Assembly: GCA_017848795.1 (NCBI GenBank)
Contig: JAFIHG010000034.1
Location: 1 to 64,000 of the forward strand
Source: Candidatus Nanopelagicales bacterium
Lineage (GTDB): Bacteria > Actinomycetota > Actinomycetes > S36-B12 > CAIYMF01
Length of the DNA stretch: 64,000 nt
Reading direction: 5' to 3'
The notes beneath the pieces are model-generated. The model did not search any database. It was not told the DNA's origin and was given only the letters and a program-made list of their open reading frames with translations. Of this stretch, positions 29,861 through 39,918 are shown piece by piece (the stretch's first letter is position 1; each line of letters starts with the position of its first letter). The translations under genes and the position numbers were made by a program.

Positions 29861-29902
29861 GTGACAACCTTCCGAATCGTACTTGGCAGGCGCGCCGTCT
29901 GA
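29861..29902 (+). CDS. ilvB operon leader peptide
   Basis: GTG-initiated 13-residue ORF reading [13 protein letters not shown] then TGA. Three consecutive regulatory codons ATC-GTA-CTT specify Ile-Val-Leu, the end products controlled by attenuation, and a good intrinsic terminator follows 24 bases later. TTGACA at 29824-29829 is a strong -35 candidate, and TACGGC just before the GTG may be a weak -10. Ribosome stalling at these codons under branched-chain amino acid shortage would favour an antiterminator. Comparable leader peptides precede ilvB in corynebacteria and streptomycetes (from memory). Confidence 0.8.
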   Translation: MTTFRIVLGRRAV

Positions 29903-29926
29903 CGCCCTCGCCGACGACTCGCGCGC

Positions 29927-29960
29927 ACCCCTCGGAGCCCTTCGTGGCCGGGGGGTTTTC
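29927..29960 (+). terminator. ilvB attenuator (intrinsic terminator)
   Basis: ACCCCTCGG (29927-29935) pairs with CCGGGGGGT (29948-29956), with one U-G wobble and a 12-base loop that can add further pairs, followed by TTTTC. It lies between the leader peptide and ilvB, the expected position for transcription attenuation. Confidence 0.8.
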
Positions 29961-29985
29961 TTGTGCCCGAGCCGAAAGCAGGACA

Positions 29986-31818
29986 ATGACGAGCGGCCAC
30001 CAGGTGCCGGAGCGACAGCGCGACCCGTACGGAGACGAGATGACCGACCCGCAGCACAGCGGCCCCGCAGCGTCCGACGCCACGCCGATGACCGGCGCGG
30101 AGTCCCTCGTACGCTCCCTCGAGCACGCCGGCGTCGAGGTCGTGTTCGGCATCCCGGGCGGTGCGATCCTGCCCGCGTACGACCCGCTGATGGACTCCTC
30201 CGCGGTACGCCACGTGCTGGTGCGCCACGAGCAGGGCGCGGGTCACGCCGCTGAAGGCTACGCGCACGTGACCGGCAAGGTCGGTGTCGCGATGGCCACC
30301 TCCGGGCCGGGCGCGACAAACCTCGTCACGCCGATCGCCAACGCGTACATGGACTCGATCCCGCTCGTCGCAATCACCGGGCAGGTGCCGAGCACCGCGA
30401 TCGGTACGGACGCCTTCCAGGAGGCCGACATCCGCGGCATCACGATGCCGATCACCAAACACAGCTTCCTGGTGACCGACCCGGACGAGATCCCGCACGC
30501 GGTCGCGGCGGCGTTCCACATCGCCTCGACCGGCCGGCCCGGTCCGGTGCTCGTGGACGTCGCCAAGGACACGCTGCAGCACGACACGACCTTCCGGTGG
30601 CCGCGGACGCTAAACCTGCCCGGGTACCGCCCGGTGACCCGGCCCCACGCCAAGCAGGTACGCGAGGCCGCCCGGCTGATCCTCGAATCACGCCGCCCGG
30701 TCCTCTACATCGGTGGCGGCGTGATCCGCGCCGGTGCCACCGCCGGGCTGCGCAAGCTCGCCGAGGTCACGGGGCTGCCGGTCGTCACGACCCTGATGGC
30801 ACGCGGGGCGTTCCCCGACAGCCACCCCCAGCACCTGGGCATGCCCGGCATGCACGGGTCGGTGACGGCCGTCGGCGCCCTGCAGAAGGCGGACCTGCTC
30901 GTCGCCATCGGGACCCGGTTCGACGACCGGGTCACCGGCCAGCTCAACACCTTCGCGCCCGGTGCGAAGGTGGTCCACGCCGACATCGACCCTGCGGAGA
31001 TCTCCAAGAACCGCATCGCGGACGTGCCGATCGTGGGTGATGCCGCCGAGGTGATCGCCGACCTGATCGCCGCCGTCGAGGGCGAGTACGCCGCTGGTCG
31101 TACCGGGGACTACGAGGCGTGGTGGAAGCTGCTGAACAAGATGAAGCAGACCTACCCGCTCGGGTACGAGATGCCCGACGACGGGTCGGTGTCCCCGCAG
31201 TACGTCATCGAGCGCCTCGGCCGGATCGCGGGGCCGGAGACGATCTTCGCCGCGGGCGTCGGGCAGCATCAGATGTGGGCCGCGCAGTTCATCTCGTACG
31301 AGAACCCGCGCACCTGGCTCAACTCCGGCGGCGCCGGGACGATGGGCTACGCGGTGCCGGCGGCGATGGGCGCCAAGGTCGGCCGGCCCGACGCGACGGT
31401 CTGGGCGGTGGACGGTGACGGCTGCTTCCAGATGACCAACCAGGAACTGGTGACCTGCGCGGTCAACGACATCCAGATCAAGGTTGCGGTGATCAACAAC
31501 GGTTCGCTCGGCATGGTCCGCCAGTGGCAGACCCTGTTCTACAACCAGCGCTATTCCAACACCGACCTGGAGAGCCACCGGCTGCCCGACTTCGTCAAGC
31601 TCGCCGACGCGTACGGCTGCCACGGCCTGCGGTGCGAGAGCCCGGAGCAGGTCGACGCCACCATCGAGAAGGCGATGGCGCTCGACGACGCGCCGGTGGT
31701 CATCGACTTCGTGGTGCACAAGGACGCGATGGTGTGGCCGATGGTCGCGGCCGGTACGAGCAACGACGACATCAAGGTGGCGCGTGACCTCGCGCCGTCG
31801 TGGGAGCGGGAGGACTGA
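29986..31818 (+). CDS. ilvB: Acetolactate synthase large subunit
   Basis: 610-aa ThDP enzyme making acetolactate and acetohydroxybutyrate. The activating Glu is in [17 protein letters not shown]/central-domain segments and the ThDP motif [17 protein letters not shown]...[14 protein letters not shown] are present. ATG at 29986 is taken as the start (weak AGCAGGAC upstream); ATG at 30040 with GGAGACGAG is possible. Conserved homology begins near PMTGAESLV, so the first 30 residues are a variable leader. It forms an operon with ilvN two bases downstream and probably ilvC. Confidence 0.94.
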   Translation: MTSGHQVPERQRDPYGDEMTDPQHSGPAASDATPMTGAESLVRSLEHAGVEVVFGIPGGAILPAYDPLMDSSAVRHVLVRHEQGAGHAAEGYAHVTGKVGVAMATSGPGATNLVTPIANAYMDSIPLVAITGQVPSTAIGTDAFQEADIRGITMPITKHSFLVTDPDEIPHAVAAAFHIASTGRPGPVLVDVAKDTLQHDTTFRWPRTLNLPGYRPVTRPHAKQVREAARLILESRRPVLYIGGGVIRAGATAGLRKLAEVTGLPVVTTLMARGAFPDSHPQHLGMPGMHGSVTAVGALQKADLLVAIGTRFDDRVTGQLNTFAPGAKVVHADIDPAEISKNRIADVPIVGDAAEVIADLIAAVEGEYAAGRTGDYEAWWKLLNKMKQTYPLGYEMPDDGSVSPQYVIERLGRIAGPETIFAAGVGQHQMWAAQFISYENPRTWLNSGGAGTMGYAVPAAMGAKVGRPDATVWAVDGDGCFQMTNQELVTCAVNDIQIKVAVINNGSLGMVRQWQTLFYNQRYSNTDLESHRLPDFVKLADAYGCHGLRCESPEQVDATIEKAMALDDAPVVIDFVVHKDAMVWPMVAAGTSNDDIKVARDLAPSWERED

Positions 31819-31820
31819 CG

Positions 31821-32348
31821 ATGAGCCGCCACACCCTGTCGGTGCTGGTCGAGGACCAGCCCGGCGTGCTCGCCCGGGTCGCGTCGCTGTTCAGCCGGCG
31901 CAGCTACAACATCGAGTCGCTCGCCGTCGGCACCACCGAGCTGCCCGGCATCTCGCGGATGACCATCGTCGTCAGCATCGACGCCAGCCATGCGCTCGAG
32001 CAGGTCACCAAGCAGCTCAACAAGCTCGTCAACGTCATCAAGATCGTCGAGCTTGACCCGGACGCCTCCGTGCAGCGCGAGATCCTGCTGGTCAAGGTGC
32101 GTACCGACCTGGAGTCGCGCTCGCACGTGCTCGAGACGGTGCAGCTGTTCCGCGCCAAGGTCGTCGACGTCGCGCCGGACGCGGTCACCATCGAGGCGAC
32201 CGGTTCGCGCGACAAGCTCGACGCGCTGCTGCGCATGCTCGAACCGTTCGGCATCAAAGAACTCGTGCAGTCGGGCATGGTCGCGATCGGGCGGGGCGGG
32301 CGCTCGATCACCGACCGCTCGCTGCACGCCGTCGAACGCACCGCGTAA
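31821..32348 (+). CDS. ilvN: Acetolactate synthase small (regulatory) subunit
   Basis: 175-aa subunit with an N-terminal ACT domain (HTLSVLVEDQPGVLARVASLFSRR, SLAVGTTE) that binds valine for feedback inhibition, and a C-terminal ALS-type domain (EILLVKV, LDALLRMLEPFGIKELVQSG). The Shine-Dalgarno GGGAGG lies within the end of ilvB, and ATG 31821 is two bases after its stop, so expression is coupled to the catalytic subunit. Length matches the family. Confidence 0.95.
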   Translation: MSRHTLSVLVEDQPGVLARVASLFSRRSYNIESLAVGTTELPGISRMTIVVSIDASHALEQVTKQLNKLVNVIKIVELDPDASVQREILLVKVRTDLESRSHVLETVQLFRAKVVDVAPDAVTIEATGSRDKLDALLRMLEPFGIKELVQSGMVAIGRGGRSITDRSLHAVERTA

Positions 32349-33491
<1,143 letters not shown>

Positions 33492-33497
33492 TACCCG

Positions 33498-33566
33498 CGT
33501 CACTGCCCTGGGGGTTGTTTATCGGTCGTTCTGGGCCCGGTAAACGACCACCAGCACAGTGACGTC
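33498..33566. repeat. Palindrome after ilvC, GACGTCACTG family
   Basis: GCGTCACTG (33498-33506) and CAGTGACGTC (33557-33566) form the ends, and GGTCGTT/AACGACC forms an inner stem. It starts seven bases after the ilvC stop, in terminator position. Related in its ends and placement to the element at 19266-19336. Confidence 0.65.
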
Positions 33567-33616
33567 GTTGGGACGCGGTGCGGTTCGCCCGGAACCCCTG
33601 AAGCCGAGGAGCTCCG

Positions 33617-34318
33617 ATGTCGGGTAGAGCACGCCACGTCGCCGCTCTGATCGCGGCCGGCACGTTGATCGCCCTGGTCATCTGGATCGACGTGACGACC
33701 TCGATCTGGCAGGAGATGGTGATCATCTCCGGCCTGGCGGCCGGCGTGGTGACGTTCCTGCTCACCACGCTGTTCATCGACCGGTTCCTCGAGCGCTCCG
33801 CGGAGCGCCGCTGGGCGCCGGTCACCCGGCTCGCACTCACCGAGATCCTGCACGAGCTGGCCGACGAGGAACGCAGCGAGCTCAGCCGCGGGCAGCTCGT
33901 ACCGCGCCGGCTTCCCGTACCGGAGACGACCGCCAGCCCCGACGAACTGCGCCAGACGGCGGACCTGCTACGTGCCGCCGTCGTGTGCGAGCGCAGCCAC
34001 CTGGCGACGACTCTCGGCGTGTGGTCGCAGTTCCTCGTGGCGAGCGGGGGGAACGAGATGATCATGAGGCACGTCGCCGACGCGACGCTGCACCTGGACA
34101 ACGTCCGCGACGCCTCGCTCGAGCTGGACGCGGTGCTCGACCGCACGGGCGGCCGCGCCGCCGCAGGGGACGTCCAGGGCGCCCTGGCCTCGCTGCGAGG
34201 GCGGGTGGAGGAATGCAACGCGGCGATCGCCGGCATCGCGGTGGAGGTCGCGGCGCGGCTCGCGCAGGAGGCGGCCGAGCAGGGCACGCCGGTCGCGCGG
34301 CTGCTCGTGCCGGACTGA
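33617..34318 (+). CDS. Hypothetical membrane-anchored protein
   Basis: 233 aa, not recognised. Two hydrophobic segments near the N-terminus (about 7-25 and 35-55) precede a soluble, mostly helical, Ala/Leu/Arg-rich C-terminal part of about 175 residues with acidic and basic alternation (ELADEERSELSRG, LASLRGRVEECNAAI) that may form coiled coil. GAGGAG five bases before the ATG supports the start. It stands alone between ilvC and the convergent ureohydrolase operon. Codon usage resembles its neighbours. Confidence 0.7.
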   Translation: MSGRARHVAALIAAGTLIALVIWIDVTTSIWQEMVIISGLAAGVVTFLLTTLFIDRFLERSAERRWAPVTRLALTEILHELADEERSELSRGQLVPRRLPVPETTASPDELRQTADLLRAAVVCERSHLATTLGVWSQFLVASGGNEMIMRHVADATLHLDNVRDASLELDAVLDRTGGRAAAGDVQGALASLRGRVEECNAAIAGIAVEVAARLAQEAAEQGTPVARLLVPD

Positions 34319-34356
34319 CGGGCCCGCTCGCACGGGCGTCGGCAGGGGACCGGTCC

Positions 34357-35316
34357 TCAACCCGCCGAGCGGGTCGCTGCCATGGCGGAGATGAGTTCGT
34401 AGCCGACGTGGGCGGCGGCGATGCCGGTGATCTGGGCGTGGTCGTACGCGGGCGCCACCTCGACGATGTCCGCACCCACGACCTGCAGGTCGGCCAACGC
34501 CCGCAGCATCGCGAGCAGCTCGCGGGAGGTGAGCCCGCCTGCCTCCGGCGTGCCGGTGCCGGGTGCATGCGCGGGATCCATCACGTCGACGTCGACCGAC
34601 ACGTAGACGGGCGCGTCGCCCAGGCGCGCCTTCATCGCCTCGATGGCGCCGGCGGTGCCCAGGCCGTCGAACTCGACGCTGGGCAGCACCTGGAAGCCGA
34701 GCCGGGCGTCGTCGGCAAGGTCGGTGGAGGCGTACAGCGGGCCGCGGGTGCCCACGTGCATCGAGCGCTCGAGGTCGATCAGCCCCTCCTCGGACGCTCG
34801 CCGGAACGGGGTGCCGTGGGTGTACGGCGCGCCGAAGTACGTGTCCCAGGTGTCCAGGTGCGCATCGAAGTGCAGCACCGCGACCGGGCCGTGGGTACGC
34901 GCCGCCACCCGCAGCAGCGGCAGCGCGATGGTGTGGTCCCCGCCGAGGGTGAGCAAGCGCGCGCCGTCGCTGGTGATGCGCTCGGCACCCGCCTCGATGT
35001 GTCGGATGGCCTCGTCGATGCTGAACGGATTGGGTGCGAGGTCGCCGGCGTCCGCGACCTGCTGGATCGCGAACGGTTCGACCTGCAGCGCCGGGTTGTA
35101 CGGCCGCAGCAGCTTGGACGAGGCCCGGATGTGCTCCGGACCGAAGCGGGCGCCGGGTCGATAGCTGACGCCGCTGTCGAAAGGCACGCCGAGGACGGCG
35201 ATGTCGCACCGCCCGACCTCGTCCAAGCGCGGCAGTCGCGCGAAGGTCATGGGGCCGGCGTACCGGGGGATGGTTGTGGCGTCGGGCGGCCCGACGGGCC
35301 CGTTCGGCGTGGTCAC
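34357..35316 (-). CDS. Ureohydrolase (agmatinase/guanidino-acid hydrolase family)
   Basis: 319-aa manganese-type ureohydrolase. The three metal motifs are present: GGDHTIALP (His), [10 protein letters not shown] (Asp, His, Asp) and [22 protein letters not shown] (two Asp). [23 protein letters not shown] is the family N-terminal segment. It cleaves urea from a guanidino compound; agmatine is the default guess, but guanidinobutyrate or guanidine-type substrates are equally possible. GTG at 35316 overlaps the nitrilase stop (GTGA) with GAGGAGG upstream, and it is the last gene of a permease-nitrilase-ureohydrolase operon, which bears on the substrate. Confidence 0.88.
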   Translation of the reverse strand: MTTPNGPVGPPDATTIPRYAGPMTFARLPRLDEVGRCDIAVLGVPFDSGVSYRPGARFGPEHIRASSKLLRPYNPALQVEPFAIQQVADAGDLAPNPFSIDEAIRHIEAGAERITSDGARLLTLGGDHTIALPLLRVAARTHGPVAVLHFDAHLDTWDTYFGAPYTHGTPFRRASEEGLIDLERSMHVGTRGPLYASTDLADDARLGFQVLPSVEFDGLGTAGAIEAMKARLGDAPVYVSVDVDVMDPAHAPGTGTPEAGGLTSRELLAMLRALADLQVVGADIVEVAPAYDHAQITGIAAAHVGYELISAMAATRSAG

Positions 35317-36140
35317 CGCGACACCTCCTCGACCACGGCGCCGTAGAGCGTCGGTCGCCGGTCGGCCATCACGTCGTTGTTGTCGCTGATCGCCTTGTCG
35401 TCGGCGCTTGCGAGGTCGCAGTCCGCGACGAGCAGGTGCTCCTCGCCGTCGGGGTGCGGTCCGGCAAGCGGCCAGCCGTCCGCGTCGACGATGACCGAGC
35501 CGCCGGTCCACTCGATGTTGCGCTCGCGTCCCACCCGGTCGGCCGCAGCGACGAACATCCGGTTCATGCCGGCGCCGGTCTGGACGCGCAGCACCTCTGC
35601 GGGCCGTTCCCCCTCGGGCCGCGGATAGCGCGGCCACGCGACCGGTGCGCACAGCAGCCGGACCCGGCTCAGCGCCGGGCCGCGTACCCACTCGGGGAAC
35701 TCGAGGTCGTAGCAGACGATGACCGAGATCCGGTGGCCGCGGAACTCGACGACAGGCGGGGCGGCCTCGCCGGGCGTGAAGATCCCCTTCTCGCGGTCCC
35801 ACAGGTGCACCTTGCGGTACGCACCCCGCACCCCGTCGGCGTCGATCACGACCGCCGAGTTGTAGAGATCGCCGCCTTCTCCTCGCTCGCACAGCCCGCC
35901 CACGATGCCCAGGTCGAGGTCAGCGGCCAACGCGGTCCACGCGGCCACCGTCGGGCCGTCGAGGGGCTCCGCGTGCCGAGCTGCCTCGCCCCGGTCCTCG
36001 AACGCGTACCCGCTGCTCGCGAGCTCGGGCAGCACCACGAGCTCAGCACCCGCAGCGGCGGCGTCGCGTACCGCCCGTTCGGTACGCGCCCGGGTGTCGG
36101 TCCCGACCACGAGGGAAAGCTGCGCGCATGCGACCCTCAT
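35313..36140 (-). CDS. Carbon-nitrogen hydrolase (nitrilase superfamily)
   Basis: 275-aa amidase-type enzyme. Catalytic Glu in [13 protein letters not shown], Lys in [14 protein letters not shown] and Cys in [12 protein letters not shown] form the Glu-Lys-Cys triad. It starts [13 protein letters not shown], the usual superfamily opening, and ATG at 36140 overlaps the permease stop (ATGA). Sequence features recall N-carbamoylputrescine- or omega-amidase-like members, but a ureohydrolase partner does not produce a carbamoyl intermediate, so the substrate may be an amide formed elsewhere in the route. All three genes are translationally coupled. Confidence 0.87.
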   Translation of the reverse strand: MRVACAQLSLVVGTDTRARTERAVRDAAAAGAELVVLPELASSGYAFEDRGEAARHAEPLDGPTVAAWTALAADLDLGIVGGLCERGEGGDLYNSAVVIDADGVRGAYRKVHLWDREKGIFTPGEAAPPVVEFRGHRISVIVCYDLEFPEWVRGPALSRVRLLCAPVAWPRYPRPEGERPAEVLRVQTGAGMNRMFVAAADRVGRERNIEWTGGSVIVDADGWPLAGPHPDGEEHLLVADCDLASADDKAISDNNDVMADRRPTLYGAVVEEVSR

Positions 36141-37573
36141 GCGGTTTCCAGCTCTCGCAGTGCGGTGCGGCTGCGCTCCACGGCGACCTGTTCGGCGCTG
36201 AGGTCCAGACCGCGGGTGAGCAGGAAGTACAGGCCGCCGGCGACGACGAGCCCGACGGCGAACGAGATGTCGGCGCCGCTGAGCGCCTTGGTCACCGGGC
36301 CCTGGAAGAACGTCAACGAGATGAACGGGATCATGGCTCCTAGTCCGGCGAAGTAGGCGGTCAGGCCACGCCACGACCACCGGTGGTACATGCCGTTCGG
36401 GTTGAAGATCTCGGTGATCGCATAGTGCCCGTGCCGGACGAAGTAGAAGTCGACGAGGTTCACAGCCGTCCACGGTACGAGGAAGTACAGCATCAGCAGC
36501 ACGAAGTTGTTGAAACTGTCGAGATAGTCGGCCGGGATCGCGAGTGCCACGACGAACACGATGACCGAGATGATGACGATGCCGGCCACGCGCAGCCACA
36601 CCGTGGGCTTGAGCGGCCGGAACGCGTCGATGCCGCTCGCGCTGGTGAGCATCGCGCCGTACGCGTTCACCGACATGATCGTCGTGAGCGCGATCGCGGA
36701 GACGACAACGGCGAACGTACCGAAGCCGCCGAACAGGTCGTTGCCCACCGACTGCACCGCCGCGACGGCGTCGGGTTCGGGCAGCGCCGAGCCGAGCATG
36801 GCGCCCAAGGACATCAGCCAGATCGCCGAACCGGCGGCACCGAGGTAGGTGAACCAGATGACCTTGCGGGCGGGCGTGTCCTCGGGAAGGTAGCGGGAGT
36901 AGTCCGAGACGTACACGGCGTACGAGATCTGGTATCCGGCGGCGGCGGCGAACTGGACCAGGAAGATCCCCCACGAGAAGGAGCCGCCACCTGTGATCGC
37001 GGCGCCCATGTCCAGGTGAAGGGCCGCGTAGACGGTGAGGATCCCGAACACCAGGATCAGCAGGTACGTGAGCCAGCGCTGCACGACCATCATCAGGTCA
37101 TAGCCGACGATCGCGATGACGACTGCCAGGACGATGAGGATGGCGTACCAGACCACGTCCGGGGCCGGCAGCACGGTGTCCAGCCCGTCGCTCGCGAGGA
37201 TCACGTCGAACACGTTGAAGCCGATGTAGACGAAGACGACGGCGATGAACGGCACGATCGCGCCCCGGGTGCCGAACTGCGCGCGCGACTGGATCATCTG
37301 GGGCAGCCCCATGGTGGGGCCCTGGTTGGCGTGGAAGCACATGAACAGCGTCCCGAAGGAGGCGCCGAGGACCGCCGCCAGCACCGACCAACCGACGGCC
37401 AGGCCCGCCGCCGGCCCGATGAACCCGGTGACCATGGTGGCGAGCACGAAGTTCCCGGTGAACCAGAAGGGGGCTTGGTGCCACACCTTTCCGCGCCGCT
37501 CGCGGTGGGGCACGTAGTCGATCGACCGTACCTCGACGACCGGTCGCCCTGCTGCTGCGCCGCGTACCGTCAT
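36137..37573 (-). CDS. NCS1-family permease (purine/cytosine/hydantoin transporter type)
   Basis: 478-aa transporter with about 12 membrane helices. VWHQAPFWFTGNFVLATMVTG near the N-terminus, FHANQGPTMGLPQMIQSRAQFG, and YQISYAVYVSDYSRYLP (helix 6 region) are characteristic of NCS1 (PF02133) cation symporters. ATG at 37573 follows GAGGGG. First gene of the operon that continues with the nitrilase and ureohydrolase, so the imported compound is presumably their substrate or a precursor. The family imports nucleobases, allantoin, hydantoins and thiamine; a guanidino compound would be unusual and worth testing. Confidence 0.88.
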   Translation of the reverse strand: MTVRGAAAGRPVVEVRSIDYVPHRERRGKVWHQAPFWFTGNFVLATMVTGFIGPAAGLAVGWSVLAAVLGASFGTLFMCFHANQGPTMGLPQMIQSRAQFGTRGAIVPFIAVVFVYIGFNVFDVILASDGLDTVLPAPDVVWYAILIVLAVVIAIVGYDLMMVVQRWLTYLLILVFGILTVYAALHLDMGAAITGGGSFSWGIFLVQFAAAAGYQISYAVYVSDYSRYLPEDTPARKVIWFTYLGAAGSAIWLMSLGAMLGSALPEPDAVAAVQSVGNDLFGGFGTFAVVVSAIALTTIMSVNAYGAMLTSASGIDAFRPLKPTVWLRVAGIVIISVIVFVVALAIPADYLDSFNNFVLLMLYFLVPWTAVNLVDFYFVRHGHYAITEIFNPNGMYHRWSWRGLTAYFAGLGAMIPFISLTFFQGPVTKALSGADISFAVGLVVAGGLYFLLTRGLDLSAEQVAVERSRTALRELETA

Positions 37574-37754
37574 CGCGTCCCCTCGGGGTCGTCCTTCCTC
37601 CCTGACAGTAGATCCACCTTCCTCGCCCGGCATCCCGATGGAGTCGTACCAGTCACCCGCCTCGACCTCGTGAAGGTGTTCACAAGCAGGCCGGTAGACT
37701 TGCTCGGCGGTCGATCCGCCGTCTCCGTCCCGCGTGCACCTGAAGGGTCCCTTC

Positions 37755-39344
37755 GTGACCAAGCCCGTCGTCCTGATCGCCGAAGAGCTCTCGCCCGCCA
37801 CCGTGGACGCGCTCGGACCCGACTTCGAGATCCGTCACTGCGACGGCGCCGACCGCGCCGCGCTGCTGGCCGCGATCGGTGACGTCGATGCGCTGCTCGT
37901 ACGGTCCGCCACCAAGGTCGACGCGGAGGCGCTCGCCGCCGCACGCAACCTCAAGATCGTCGCCCGTGCCGGCGTCGGCCTGGACAACGTCGACGTCAAG
38001 GCGGCGACCCAGGCCGGCGTGATGGTCGTCAACGCGCCGACCTCGAACATCGTCTCGGCCGCGGAGCTGGCGGTGGCGCTGCTGCTCGCCAGCGCGCGGA
38101 ACATCGCACCGGCGAATGCGGCGCTCAAGGGCGGCAAGTGGCAGCGATCGAAGTTCACCGGGATCGAGCTGACCGACAAGGTCGCCGGGATCGTCGGGCT
38201 CGGGCGGATCGGGCTGCTCGTGGCGCAGCGGCTGTCGGCGTTCGGGATGACCCTGGTGGCGTACGACCCGTACGTGCAGCCCGCCCGCGCCGCCCAGCTC
38301 GGCATCCGGCTGGTGGAGCTCGACGAGCTGCTCGCTGTCTCGGACTTCATCACCGTCCACCTGCCCAAGACGCCCGAGACGGTCGGCCTGATCGGCGACG
38401 AGGCGCTGCACCGGGTGAAGCCGACCGTACGGATCATCAACGCGGCACGCGGCGGGATCGTCGACGAGCACGCGCTGTACGTGGCGATCAAGGAGGGCCG
38501 GGTCGGCGGCGCCGGCATCGACGTCTTCACGAGCGAGCCGTGCACCGACTCGCCACTGTTCGAGTTCGACTCGGTCGTCGTCACACCGCACCTCGGGGCC
38601 TCGACCGACGAGGCGCAGGAGAAGGCCGGGATCGCGGTAGCCCGTTCGGTGCGGCTCGCGCTCGCCGGCGAGCTGGTCCCGGACGCCGTCAACGTCGAGG
38701 GCGGTGCGATCGCCGACGAGGTGAAGATCGGCTTGCCCTTGACCGAGAAGCTCGGACGGATCGCGGGCTCGCTCGCCGAGGCAGCCGTCGAGGCGGTCGA
38801 GGTGGAGGTGCTCGGTGAGGTCACCGAGCACGACGTGAAGGTCCTCGAGCTCGCTGCACTCAAGGGGCTGTTCTCGGCACTGGTGCAGGACCCGGTGTCG
38901 TACGTGAACGCGCCGCTGTTCGCCGCCGACCGGGGCGTGGAGGTGTCGTTGCGCACCGAGCCCGAGAGCGAGCAGTACCGCAACGAGGTACGGGTCCGGT
39001 TGGTGCTGAGCGACGGGCGGACCGTCATCGTGGGCGGTACGGTCACCGGCCCGCGCAACATCGAGCGCATCGTCGAGGTCGACGGTGTCGACGTCGACGT
39101 TCCGATGGCCGAGCACCTCGCCTTCTTCCGCTACGTCGACAAGCCGGGCGTGGTCGGGGTGACCGGTCGGCTGCTCGGCGAGGCCGGGATCAACATCGCG
39201 AACATGCAGGTGGGCCGCGATTCCGAGGGCGGGCACGCGCTCATGGTGCTCACCGTCGACAGCGGCATTCCCGGCCAGGTCGTCGCGCAGATCAGCGACC
39301 AGATCGGTGCCGACTCGGGACGGACCGTCGACCTGCCAGCCTGA
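37755..39344 (+). CDS. serA: D-3-phosphoglycerate dehydrogenase (long form)
   Basis: 529 aa, first step of serine synthesis. Substrate/NAD domains carry VARAGVGLDNVD, GIVGLGRIGLLVAQRL, INAARGGIVDEHAL and VTPHLGASTDEAQ (catalytic Arg, Glu, His regions); an intervening ASB domain (about 320-450) and a C-terminal ACT domain (about 455-529, HLAFFRYVDKPGVVGVTG) make the three-domain type found in mycobacteria, regulated by serine. GTG at 37755 is preferred over GTG 37734: GAAGGG lies seven bases upstream and homology starts at TKPVVLIAEELS. TAGACT at 37695-37700 is a likely -10. Confidence 0.94.
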   Translation: MTKPVVLIAEELSPATVDALGPDFEIRHCDGADRAALLAAIGDVDALLVRSATKVDAEALAAARNLKIVARAGVGLDNVDVKAATQAGVMVVNAPTSNIVSAAELAVALLLASARNIAPANAALKGGKWQRSKFTGIELTDKVAGIVGLGRIGLLVAQRLSAFGMTLVAYDPYVQPARAAQLGIRLVELDELLAVSDFITVHLPKTPETVGLIGDEALHRVKPTVRIINAARGGIVDEHALYVAIKEGRVGGAGIDVFTSEPCTDSPLFEFDSVVVTPHLGASTDEAQEKAGIAVARSVRLALAGELVPDAVNVEGGAIADEVKIGLPLTEKLGRIAGSLAEAAVEAVEVEVLGEVTEHDVKVLELAALKGLFSALVQDPVSYVNAPLFAADRGVEVSLRTEPESEQYRNEVRVRLVLSDGRTVIVGGTVTGPRNIERIVEVDGVDVDVPMAEHLAFFRYVDKPGVVGVTGRLLGEAGINIANMQVGRDSEGGHALMVLTVDSGIPGQVVAQISDQIGADSGRTVDLPA

Positions 39345-39417
39345 CCCATCGTCGGCGTGACCACAGCCCTGGTCGAAGCGTCGTGATGCGTGGGCGAGCT
39401 GCCGTCACGATGTCCGC

Positions 39418-39672
39418 ATGCGCACCACGTTGACGCTCGAGGACGACGTCGCGCGCTTGGTCGAAGAAGCCGTCCACCGCCACCGCCGCTCGATGAAGGA
39501 CGTCGTCAACGATGCGCTGCGCCGGGCACTCGGTCCTGGGCAGCAGACGGCCCCGTACCGGATGCCGGTGCATCACTCGCAGATACGACCGGGCATCGAT
39601 CCGGCCCGGCTGAACCAGTTCCTCGATGAGGTCGACGACGATGACGTCGCGGCGGCCGCGACGCGTCCGTGA
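39418..39672 (+). CDS. VapB-type antitoxin (ribbon-helix-helix)
   Basis: 84 aa. The N-terminus MRTTLTLEDDVARLVEEAVH is a classic RHH DNA-binding strand and helix, followed by RRSMKDVVNDALRRAL and an acidic C-terminal tail (FLDEVDDDDV) that would wrap the toxin. Its stop overlaps the GTG of a vapC-like reading frame by GTGA, the canonical arrangement. The antitoxin is intact although its toxin is not. Small size leaves modest uncertainty. Confidence 0.8.
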   Translation: MRTTLTLEDDVARLVEEAVHRHRRSMKDVVNDALRRALGPGQQTAPYRMPVHHSQIRPGIDPARLNQFLDEVDDDDVAAAATRP

Positions 39673-39820
39673 CCATCCCGACACAAATGTTCTGCTGTAC
39701 GCCGCGGTCGACTCGTTCGCCCAGCAGCGGGCCGCTCACCGGTGGCAGGCTTCTGCACGTGACGACGGTCAATCCGATGTCCGCGTGAGGTGCAGACGAA
39801 CGCTTTGCTGCTGGCGGTGA
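39669..39820 (+). pseudogene. vapC PIN-domain toxin remnant (frameshifted and truncated)
   Basis: GTG at 39669 overlaps the vapB stop and reads V-T-I-P, but the PIN signature DTNVLLYAAVDSFAQQRAAH is in another frame, offset as if one base were deleted between the CCG and GAC codons. That frame stops at 39818-39820, about 45 residues into a domain normally about 130-140 residues long. A further frame nearby reads VTTVNPMSA, resembling a mid-domain VapC segment, consistent with an internal deletion. The remaining 39821-39918 has no gene. The toxin is therefore almost certainly dead. Confidence 0.75.
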
Positions 39821-39918
39821 TCCGTGGCCCGGTGGGGGCGCAGCCGCCGTGGGCGTAGGCCGGGCTGCTGTGAGCGAAGCGACGTGCGGTCGGTGAGCCG
39901 CTTTGCCAGGCTGGGCCG

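Noticed and set aside
36383-37882. 499-codon plus-strand open frame opposite the NCS1 permease
   Set aside because: It is the reverse complement of a clear 12-helix transporter; composition is Asp/His/Arg-rich with no domain, as expected of a shadow frame.
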